From Dehalococcoidia bacterium (GTDB taxonomy: Bacteria > Chloroflexota > Dehalococcoidia > Dehalococcoidales > JAUVZE01): DNA of 7,974 bases. Positions 1-5,430 of the stretch are shown here, piece after piece. The stretch covers positions 1 through 7,974 of the forward strand of contig JAUVZE010000045.1 of the NCBI GenBank assembly GCA_030602665.1, given 5' to 3'. Below the pieces are notes generated by a model that made no database searches, had not been told where the DNA came from, and worked only from the letters and a program-made list of their open reading frames with translations. Within the stretch, counting starts at the first letter, position 1. Every line of letters starts with the position of its first letter. The translations under genes were made by a program, and so were the position numbers.

Positions 1-177
1 CTGTGTCAGCATACCCAAGTGCCGGTAGAGTTCCGGGATGAGCGTTTATCAACGGTATCGGCTAAACGCTTGATGCGAGAAGCCAACGCCCCAAAAACCA
101 AGAAGAAAGCCAGGGATGATGCTATAGCCGCCGCTCTTATCCTGCAGGGTTATCTGGATGAAGGGCATAAGCCGTAA
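1..177 (+). CDS. ruvX: RuvX/YqgF Holliday junction resolvase-like protein, 3' end only
   Basis: This is the last 58 codons of a gene that begins before the window, read in frame 1 to a TAA at 175-177. The visible part carries two hallmarks of the RuvX/YqgF family (RNase H-like fold). One is the DERLST segment (residues 13-18 of the fragment) followed by a basic linker. The other is the closing KKARDDAIAAALILQGYLD block (35-53), whose Asp belongs to the acidic active site. The family acts in the cytoplasm and is linked to pre-16S rRNA 5' processing and to Holliday-junction resolution. The C-terminal end is complete and of normal layout, so this is an edge truncation and not a pseudogene. The next gene follows after 29 bases on the same strand, suggesting co-transcription. 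The identification is firm; only the start is missing. Confidence 0.9.
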   Translation: MCQHTQVPVEFRDERLSTVSAKRLMREANAPKTKKKARDDAIAAALILQGYLDEGHKP

Positions 178-206
178 TCAAACGCCTGGCCAGTTTATCC
201 ACTTTA

Positions 207-1142
207 TTGACCGGAGTGTCACCAGTCACTGCTTTAAGCCGCTTAGTAGCTGGATTGGTAACTAACTATAGATTAGGGGAGATAACAATTTATCAAACGG
301 TCAAGAACTATATTGAGGTATTAAAGCCCAGGGAGAGCGGCTTATTAACCTTTATTGGCGTTTGCGCAGCCATCGTTGCTGGCAATGGATATCCTCCCTT
401 GAATTTGCTCTTTCTAGCTCTGGTAACGATTTTACTAGCCAGTGCCGGGGCTAATGGATTAACCAATTATCTAGACCGTGATGTTGATGCCCGGATGCAG
501 CGCACCAGAAATAGAGCGTTACCGTCAAAACGCATCTACCCCCCAGAAAAAGTGTTACCCTTGACGATAGGTTTGGTTATCGTTGGCTTAGCTCTGGCCT
601 GGCAACTGCACCCTTTAGTCTTGGTGGCTGACTTAATCGGCACCACCGCTGCTGTAATCTGGCGAAAGAGAATAACCTGTGTTTTTCCCCAAGGCGTGCT
701 TGCCAGTTGTACCCCAGTCCTTATGGGATGGTTTGCCATTGAGCCTACTTTTAGCTGGGAAATAATACTTTTATGCCTGCTCATAGCGGTATGGCTGCCA
801 CTACATGTGTGGAGCGTTATGGTGGCTAATCGGGATGACTATCTTGGAGCTGGGATGAGCTACTTCCCGATGAACATAAAGGTAAAGGAAGCGGTAAAGG
901 TGCTGCTGGTGTTCGGCCTAGTGCTCTATGCGGCTTCTATGGCTCTCTATTTTATCGGCGGCTTTGGCTGGCTTTACTTGGTGTTAGCTAATCTGCTGGG
1001 TATCATGATGGTCTATGGCATTTCACGATTGGTGATTTCTGGTATCTCTCAGAATGCATGGCGGCTTTATAAGCTATCGGCTTTCCCATATCTGGGTTTG
1101 ATATTTCTTACTATGTGTCTGGATATCTGGTTATTAAAGTAA
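207..1142 (+). CDS. ctaB: UbiA-family prenyltransferase, divergent heme o synthase-like (CtaB/CyoE)
   Basis: An integral membrane protein of up to 311 residues with about eight or nine hydrophobic segments. Heme o synthases farnesylate protoheme IX at the cytoplasmic membrane. The first Asp-rich motif is NYLDRDVDARMQRTRNRALP with D90 and D94, closely matching CyoE. The second is the RDDYLGAG segment around D210-D211, preceded by PLHVW where CyoE has MPHSY. Two things are odd. The first Asn of the usual NxxxDxxxD motif is a Thr (T86). The normally conserved GAxPPxxG stretch reads ASCTPVLMG. Substrate is therefore uncertain: heme, or another polycyclic acceptor as in other UbiA enzymes. The listed start is a TTG at 207 with no convincing Shine-Dalgarno. 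Family alignment would place the N-terminus about 30 residues later, near VKNYIEVLKPRESG. The gene lies 29 bases after ruvX and 15 before tgt. Confidence 0.75.
   Translation: MTGVSPVTALSRLVAGLVTNYRLGEITIYQTVKNYIEVLKPRESGLLTFIGVCAAIVAGNGYPPLNLLFLALVTILLASAGANGLTNYLDRDVDARMQRTRNRALPSKRIYPPEKVLPLTIGLVIVGLALAWQLHPLVLVADLIGTTAAVIWRKRITCVFPQGVLASCTPVLMGWFAIEPTFSWEIILLCLLIAVWLPLHVWSVMVANRDDYLGAGMSYFPMNIKVKEAVKVLLVFGLVLYAASMALYFIGGFGWLYLVLANLLGIMMVYGISRLVISGISQNAWRLYKLSAFPYLGLIFLTMCLDIWLLK
275..290 (+). promoter_or_regulatory. Candidate internal ribosome binding site with non-canonical ATT start for the UbiA-family gene
   Basis: AGGGGAG at 275-281 is the only good Shine-Dalgarno-like sequence near the 5' end of this gene. 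Six bases downstream in frame lies ATT (288-290), after which the protein would read IYQTVKNYIEVLKPRESG, close to where heme o synthases normally begin. No ATG, GTG or TTG lies at a suitable distance. ATT initiation is rare (known for infC), so this is a suggestion, not a firm call. Confidence 0.3.
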
Positions 1143-1157
1143 CGTTCTGGAGGTAAA

Positions 1158-2327
1158 GTGGACTTTCGTTTAATTCAGACCTGTCCTGATAGTAAAGCTC
1201 GTGCCGGAGAACTGATAACGCCGCATGGTACTGTGCCCACGCCGGTATTTCTGCCGGTGGGCAGTCAGGCTACCGTTAAGACACTGACCCCTGAGGAGCT
1301 TAAAGAAATCAGGGTGCTAATGGTGCTGGCTAATACCTACCACCTCTACCTCAGACCGGGCATTGGTGTGATTGAGAAGATGGGAGGTTTACATAAATTT
1401 ATGGCTTGGGATAGAGCCATTCTTACTGATAGTGGTGGTTATCAAATATTTAGCTTAGCCGCGCTACGCCAGGTCAATGATGACGGAATTATATTCCGCT
1501 CTCATATTGATGGAAGCGAGCACTTTATCACTCCGGAGCTGATTATTCAGTTCCAGGAGACCCTCGGTGCCGATATTATTATGGTTCTGGATGAATGCCC
1601 AGCCCATGATGATAGCCTGGAAAAAGTGCAGGTGGCAATGACCAGAACCCATCACTGGGCAGAGAGGTGTCAGCGAGCTCAAAGGCGCCGTGACCAGGCA
1701 CTATATGCTATCGTGCAGGGTGGTGTCTTCCCCGAGCTTCGGCAGCGGTCAGCTAAATATCTCACCTCACTGGGGTTCTCTGGATACGCTATTGGTGGCT
1801 TGAGTCTGGGAGAACCAAAGAGGGTAACTCTAGCGGTGATTGAAGAAACGGTGGTTTTGTTGCCAGAAAGTAAGCCACGATACCTTATGGGGGTAGGCTC
1901 CCCGGAGGATTTGTTGGAGGGTGTAGCCAGGGGGATTGATATATTTGACAGTGCCCTGCCTACCCGTGTCGCCCGAAATGGTGCCTTGTTTACCTGGCAA
2001 GGCAGGCGTAATATTAGAAACGCTGTCTATGGTCAGATGGAGCAGCCTATTGTCCCCGGCTGTGATTGCTATACCTGTCGCACCTTCTCGGCAGCTTATC
2101 TACACCACCTGTTTAGTTGTGACGAGCTGTTAGGCTATAGGTTGGCTACTATTCATAACCTAAGTTTTATTCATAACCTGATGCAGAAAATAAGAAATGC
2201 CATCTTAGATGGTACCTTTAGCGCTTTCAAGGATGATTTCTTGGCAGGTTACAAGCCTACCAATGAGCCGGCACGGCTTGACCAGAAACGAAAGTGGTTG
2301 AAATCACGTAGCCCAGGCCAGTCTTAA
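1158..2327 (+). CDS. tgt: tRNA-guanine transglycosylase (queuosine pathway)
   Basis: This cytoplasmic enzyme exchanges guanine-34 of the GUN anticodons (Asp, Asn, His, Tyr tRNAs) for preQ1. It is a full-length bacterial-type protein of 389 residues. The active-site Asp lies in TDSGGYQIFSL (D91) and the nucleophile is D264 in IDIFDSALPTR. The substrate pocket includes LDECP (D145, C147), IVQGG and GGLSLGE. Zinc ligands are CDCYTC (C302, C304, C307) and H333, the same numbers as I recall for E. coli Tgt. The Cys of DECP and the bulky residue in GGLSLGE fit preQ1 and not queuine. The DSALPTRVARNG variant differs from the common DCVxPTRNARNG but keeps the catalytic Asp. Start is GTG with GGAGGT at 1149-1154. 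The gene sits 15 bases behind the prenyltransferase, and its stop overlaps the convergent NIL gene by four bases. Confidence 0.96.
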   Translation: MDFRLIQTCPDSKARAGELITPHGTVPTPVFLPVGSQATVKTLTPEELKEIRVLMVLANTYHLYLRPGIGVIEKMGGLHKFMAWDRAILTDSGGYQIFSLAALRQVNDDGIIFRSHIDGSEHFITPELIIQFQETLGADIIMVLDECPAHDDSLEKVQVAMTRTHHWAERCQRAQRRRDQALYAIVQGGVFPELRQRSAKYLTSLGFSGYAIGGLSLGEPKRVTLAVIEETVVLLPESKPRYLMGVGSPEDLLEGVARGIDIFDSALPTRVARNGALFTWQGRRNIRNAVYGQMEQPIVPGCDCYTCRTFSAAYLHHLFSCDELLGYRLATIHNLSFIHNLMQKIRNAILDGTFSAFKDDFLAGYKPTNEPARLDQKRKWLKSRSPGQS

Positions 2328-2560
2328 AGGCTCTCATCACTATTTGGTTCGACCCGCACCCCTTTGGAAATGACCCAGGCAGTTCCGGTTTCAATGTCCT
2401 CCTCTTTACCATCAAGTTCCAATACTACCCAGCCTCTGTCCTCGGTCAAATCAGCTCGAAGAATATTGGTTACGAGGTTGAATTGTTGACCCAGATTATA
2501 GATAATTGGTTCTCTAATTAGTTCCTCGGGAAAGGTAAGCATTACCTGTCGTTTTGCCAT
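2324..2560 (-). CDS. Stand-alone NIL-domain protein, last gene of the sulfur operon
   Basis: A 78-residue protein made almost entirely of one NIL domain, the small ferredoxin-fold (beta-alpha-beta) ligand-binding module also found at the C-terminus of the methionine transporter ATPase MetN. The pattern LTFPEELIREPIIYNLGQQFNLVTNILRADL, then VLELDG and KGVRVEP, matches residue by residue the N-terminal half of the NIL-ferredoxin encoded upstream in the same operon (LHFPRRVVERPIVYRLVKDYDLEFNILKAFF, VLELSG, KAGVRIQS). It is clearly a paralogue without the iron-sulfur part and has no Cys. ATG start with GAGGG about five bases upstream. It follows the MoaD-like gene after 64 bases and ends tail to tail with tgt. 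NIL domains are thought to sense or bind methionine-related ligands. A regulatory or accessory role in homocysteine/methionine synthesis is inferred, not shown. Confidence 0.85.
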   Translation of the reverse strand: MAKRQVMLTFPEELIREPIIYNLGQQFNLVTNILRADLTEDRGWVVLELDGKEEDIETGTAWVISKGVRVEPNSDESL

Positions 2561-2624
2561 TTCTACCCTCTTACACTTAGCTACTAGATTCTCTATTTGG
2601 TAACCCCGATTTTAAGCACAGGTC

Positions 2625-2897
2625 TTATCCACCGTCAATCATAAATAGTATATCAAGCTCATCCCCAGGCTTAACTGGCTTGCCTAATTCCTCTGGGTAG
2701 GCGCTCTCTTCGTTAACATAAATATCCAAATAGCTAATCAGTTTACCGTGCTCATCAAATAACGCCTTCTCAATAAGAGGAAACTGTTCCGCTAGATGTT
2801 TGAGGCACTCACCGACCGTACTTCCATTAACTTCAGCTACCTTCCCGCCGTTGGTAAGATATTGTAATAAATAAGGGATGTTTACCTTTATACTCAC
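2625..2897 (-). CDS. MoaD/ThiS-family sulfur carrier protein with C-terminal Gly-Gly
   Basis: A 90-residue beta-grasp (ubiquitin-like) protein. Family signs are the central TVGECLKHLAEQFP helix region, the VNEE..YPEELGKPVKPGDELDIL segment, and the C-terminus FMIDGG. The protein ends exactly on the Gly-Gly that E1-like enzymes adenylate and that is then converted to a thiocarboxylate. It needs no protease trimming, unlike carriers with residues after the Gly-Gly. The start is a GTG, one base after the stop of the E1 gene; AAGGAG lies inside that gene's last codons, so translation is probably coupled. The neighbouring E1 is the obvious activating partner. It may donate sulfur to homocysteine synthesis by the upstream DUF39 enzyme, or serve molybdopterin synthesis; no moaE is in the window. 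No Cys residue apart from C31 (in VGECL) is present. Confidence 0.88.
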   Translation of the reverse strand: MSIKVNIPYLLQYLTNGGKVAEVNGSTVGECLKHLAEQFPLIEKALFDEHGKLISYLDIYVNEESAYPEELGKPVKPGDELDILFMIDGG

Positions 2898-2898
2898 T

Positions 2899-3642
2899 TC
2901 ACTCCTTGGTTACCAAATGGCCACAATGCTCACAACTGGGGTCTTTCTTGACTTTGAACTCCTTGAATTTCATATCTAGCCCGTCAAATATTAATAATCT
3001 ATTGGTCAATAGTTCACCAATTCCTACGATATACTTTATTACCTCGGTTGCTTGGATACAGCCTATAACTGCTGGGGTAACTCCAATCACTGGAAATTTC
3101 TCCTGAGGAAAAACTCCCCGATATAAGCACCTTAGGCAGGCCGTTTGACCAGGGATTATAGTCATAGCCCTGCCTTCAAAACCATAGACTGCTCCGTGAA
3201 AAAGGGGTATATTCCTCTCTAAAGCAGCCTTATTTACTACGTACCTCGTCGGTAGGTTATCCATGGCATCAACTATTAAATCAAAGTCAGCTACAAGTTG
3301 GGAAACGTTAGCCTCTGTTATCGTTGCCTCTGTAGCCTCTATTTCCACACCTTTATTTAGCCGCTTGAGTTTCTCTAAAGCAGAATCAACTTTCAACTTG
3401 CCGATGTCCTCGTCCCAGTGCAAAATTTGCCTATTTAGATTACTAAGCTCAACCCTATCGTGGTCAACTATTCGCATCATTCCCACCCCAGCTGCCATAA
3501 GGTATATAGATGTCGCAGAGCCAAGTCCTCCAGCACCAGCGATAAATACCTTTGCCCGTTTAAGCTTTTCTTGCCCCTCCTCCCCAAATTTCTCAATAAT
3601 TATCTGCCTTTCATACCTTTCCAGTTCATCTGTGGTCAGCAT
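2899..3642 (-). CDS. MoeB/ThiF/HesA-family E1-like adenylyltransferase for the sulfur carrier
   Basis: A 247-residue enzyme that uses ATP to adenylate the C-terminal Gly of a MoaD/ThiS-type carrier. It has the RYERQ opening (9-13, arginine finger), the nucleotide-binding loop GAGGLG (36-41), the acidic residue of the second strand in VDHDRVELSNLNRQ (60-72) and the catalytic Asp of DAMDN (D128). Zinc is held by two CxxC pairs (C169/C172 and C237/C240). There is no rhodanese domain. The loop between the first zinc pair and the PVIGVTPAVIG helix lacks the Cys that ThiF-type enzymes use for an acyl-disulfide, so activation without a covalent persulfide (MoeB style) is more likely. C195 lies within that helix. 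Good Shine-Dalgarno (AGGGAG) before the ATG. It overlaps functionally with the carrier gene one base downstream. MoeB versus HesA or HcyF-like assignment cannot be settled from sequence alone. Confidence 0.9.
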   Translation of the reverse strand: MLTTDELERYERQIIIEKFGEEGQEKLKRAKVFIAGAGGLGSATSIYLMAAGVGMMRIVDHDRVELSNLNRQILHWDEDIGKLKVDSALEKLKRLNKGVEIEATEATITEANVSQLVADFDLIVDAMDNLPTRYVVNKAALERNIPLFHGAVYGFEGRAMTIIPGQTACLRCLYRGVFPQEKFPVIGVTPAVIGCIQATEVIKYIVGIGELLTNRLLIFDGLDMKFKEFKVKKDPSCEHCGHLVTKE

Positions 3643-3685
3643 ATAAGCTCCCTAATCAGTCTAGCAATCTCGTCTCGCCGCCATC

Positions 3686-4141
3686 TTATGTTTTGGGTAA
3701 CCTCTCTCCCGGTGTCTTTATTATATCACCCGCCTTCACGACCCCGCCTTGGATTACCCTGGTAAATACCCCTTCTTTTGGCATGAGGCACTTTCCTACC
3801 TGACGGAAGATGGCACACCCGGTATGGCACTCCTTGCCGATTTGGGTAATTTCTAAGACAATCTTTTTTCCTACAGACAGCCGTGTGCCCAGCGGTAAGG
3901 AAGCAAGATCTATACCTCTAGTGGTAAGGTTTTCGGCAAAATCTCCAGGGTTTACATTAAGACCTAAACTCCGCATCTGGTTAATGCTTTCAATTGCCAG
4001 CAGGCTTACCTGCCGATTAGTGCCGTAATCAGCGTGGGCATCACCGATGAGGCCATAATCTTCCTTGAGTATGCCCCCGGCTACAGTCTCCTTTTTGGTC
4101 CCTTTTTCCTTACTGCTACAAACGGCAATTACACTGGCCAT
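3686..4141 (-). CDS. Stand-alone MOSC-domain protein
   Basis: A 151-residue protein consisting of a single MOSC domain, the beta-barrel module named after the C-terminus of molybdenum cofactor sulfurase. Visible signatures are GLIGDAHA (30-37), RQVSLL (43-48), GDFAENLTTRGIDL (66-79), LPLGTRLSVG and the Cys-rich core TQIGKECHTGCAIF (C105, C109) followed by GKCLMPKEGVFTRV (C118) and a KAGD closing strand. MOSC proteins bind molybdopterin or handle sulfur through a conserved Cys; the small free-standing type is often found near molybdenum cofactor genes. Here it lies between homocysteine-synthesis genes and an E1/carrier pair, so a role in sulfur transfer is a reasonable inference. ATG start with GAGGA eight bases upstream, 12 bases after the UPF0280 stop; 43 bases separate it from the E1 gene. 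Confidence 0.9.
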   Translation of the reverse strand: MASVIAVCSSKEKGTKKETVAGGILKEDYGLIGDAHADYGTNRQVSLLAIESINQMRSLGLNVNPGDFAENLTTRGIDLASLPLGTRLSVGKKIVLEITQIGKECHTGCAIFRQVGKCLMPKEGVFTRVIQGGVVKAGDIIKTPGERLPKT

Positions 4142-4153
4142 AATATGTATTCC

Positions 4154-4912
4154 TCATTCCATCTTGTTAAGGTTCCCGTGTCCCGACTCAGAAATCTGGC
4201 TGAGTTTTACCTCTCCCCAGAGTCCCATCCTATCATCTTTAATAATAATTACCCCCCTTAGCCCGTCAATGCCTTTAGCCAGCTCAATCCCATTGGGGAT
4301 GTCGCTGGGCTGGACAATCAGGTTTCCGATAGCAGTAGCCGCAGCATCAGCCAGAATGGTTGATGGGGAAAGCACGATAACCGCATCGGCTTTCCCATAA
4401 CTCAGTGAATGCCCTACTGTTCCTGAGGAAGTACAGATGCCAAGTGGTGTCTCCTCCCCACTGATTTCCAGACCAATCCTACCGGTTAAGGGTGATTTGC
4501 CAGCATAAATCCCTATCATTCTATTCCTCAAGCTCTTCAGGAATATATCGCCCCCGTTTTCTATGATTATCTCTGGTGAGAAGGCTAATAACTCATTGCC
4601 GACAAATTCAGCTATGGCCCCGGCCACTGAAGCCATGGGACCAACTCCAACCCGGCTGGTTGACCCGGCCATCTCCTGGACAATACGTGGGGCATCCTCA
4701 CCAACAGTGAGAGGTTCCAGAGAGGTGAGAAAGGCGGGATTTCGCTTAATATACTCTTCCAGCATACGGCGATACTTTAATACCAATTTATAGGCTTTTC
4801 TGTGGAGGTTACTTGAGGCACGAATATATAAATCTGTCTCCTTTACTGCCACATTAAAAGAGATTAAGCCCTTGTCTTTAACCCAGTGTCGATAGGTTCT
4901 CGGCTCATACAT
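4154..4912 (-). CDS. UPF0280/COG2122 family protein (ApbE-like), accessory to homocysteine synthesis
   Basis: A full-length 252-residue member of UPF0280, a family with an ApbE-like fold. Conserved blocks are the start MYEPRTYR, VKETDLYI (23-30), GVGPMASVAGAIAE (89-102), IIENGGDIFL (116-125), IYAGKSPL (135-142), ICTSSGTVGHSLSYGKADAV (159 onward, with the only Cys, C160) and ADAAATAIGN. No signal peptide, so cytoplasmic. In Methanosarcina and Desulfovibrio, genetic work links COG2122 with DUF39 and NIL-ferredoxin in homocysteine formation, apparently helping when sulfide is scarce; the chemistry is unknown. ApbE relatives transfer FMN, but flavinylation here would be a guess. The ATG agrees with the family's usual beginning although no clear Shine-Dalgarno precedes it. 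An 80-base gap, the longest in the operon, separates it from the NIL-ferredoxin gene. Confidence 0.9.
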   Translation of the reverse strand: MYEPRTYRHWVKDKGLISFNVAVKETDLYIRASSNLHRKAYKLVLKYRRMLEEYIKRNPAFLTSLEPLTVGEDAPRIVQEMAGSTSRVGVGPMASVAGAIAEFVGNELLAFSPEIIIENGGDIFLKSLRNRMIGIYAGKSPLTGRIGLEISGEETPLGICTSSGTVGHSLSYGKADAVIVLSPSTILADAAATAIGNLIVQPSDIPNGIELAKGIDGLRGVIIIKDDRMGLWGEVKLSQISESGHGNLNKME

Positions 4913-4939
4913 CGTACCAACAATGCTGATAAGTCTTCA

Positions 4940-4952
4940 GTTCGACTCGAAC
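4940..4952. repeat. Perfect 13-base palindrome in the longest intra-operon gap
   Basis: GTTCGA-C-TCGAAC is a perfect inverted repeat with a single central base. It lies in the 80-base gap between the NIL-ferredoxin stop and the UPF0280 start. It could be a regulator half-site pair or simply chance; no good promoter or T-run accompanies it. The symmetry is seen directly; any function is speculative. Confidence 0.35.
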
Positions 4953-4992
4953 GCGCTAAGCCAATGACGATGTGTTCACGGCTCGGACACGG

Positions 4993-5403
4993 TTAGAAAT
5001 GTACCTCCATGGCTCTTGGCGGACAAGCCTTAATGCATAGCACACAGGCCACACATTTCTCATTATAAAAATTGATACGCCTGGTTAAAGGGTCAAGTTC
5101 AAAAGCACCGGTGGGACAAATAGTTACACAGGCACCACAGTGGGTGCACCTCTCTTCATTGCGAATAACATCCTGGCTGAGCGATTGAATTCTCACCCCG
5201 GCTTTAGTCAAATAGTTGATACCCTTATCATAGTCGGTCTGTTCTCCACTTAATTCCAGAACCATTAAACCCTCTTCTTCCGGTGTGAAGAAAGCCTTTA
5301 GAATGTTAAATTCAAGGTCATAATCTTTAACCAGACGATATACTATCGGTCGCTCTACCACACGTCGTGGAAAGTGCAGCACTATTCTTTTGGAAACAAC
5401 CAC
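4993..5403 (-). CDS. NIL-domain / 2[4Fe-4S] ferredoxin, iron-sulfur partner of the homocysteine-forming enzyme
   Basis: A 136-residue two-part protein. Residues 1-78 form a NIL domain (KRIVLHFPRRVVERPIVYRL...GVRIQS). Residues 82-136 are a bacterial-type ferredoxin with two complete four-cysteine motifs: C86, C89, C92, C96-Pro and C117, C120, C123, C127-Pro, each able to hold a [4Fe-4S] cluster. This fusion is the usual partner of DUF39 proteins; in Methanosarcina acetivorans the pair (MA1821/MA1822) supports homocysteine synthesis, the ferredoxin probably supplying electrons to reduce a persulfide or disulfide intermediate. The gene begins with GTG behind a strong AGGAGGT, 27 bases after the DUF39 stop, so the two are surely co-expressed. 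The protein is cytoplasmic. Its NIL half is paralogous to the stand-alone NIL protein at the far end of the operon. Confidence 0.93.
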   Translation of the reverse strand: MVVSKRIVLHFPRRVVERPIVYRLVKDYDLEFNILKAFFTPEEEGLMVLELSGEQTDYDKGINYLTKAGVRIQSLSQDVIRNEERCTHCGACVTICPTGAFELDPLTRRINFYNEKCVACVLCIKACPPRAMEVHF

Positions 5404-5430
5404 CTTACACCTCCTCTTTTCATGCTAGGT

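Noticed and set aside
3263..3765. Two plus-strand open frames of about 100-127 codons opposite the E1 and MOSC genes
   Set aside because: Ser/Pro-rich shadows of conserved minus-strand genes, without ribosome binding sites.
2625..4141. MOSC, E1 and carrier genes read simply as a molybdenum cofactor operon
   Set aside because: Possible, but no moaA, moaC, moaE, mogA or moeA is present, and the genes are in one transcription unit with three homocysteine-synthesis genes; kept as an alternative only.
4938..4955. GTTCGA-type sequence resembling a tRNA T-loop
   Set aside because: No acceptor, D or anticodon stems can be formed around it on either strand; it is just a palindrome.
4913..4995. Open reading continuing in the NIL-ferredoxin frame past its TAA into the 80-base gap
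   Set aside because: About 28 sense codons follow the stop, but the protein is already complete after its second cluster motif, and the extension resembles nothing known; stop readthrough is not supported.
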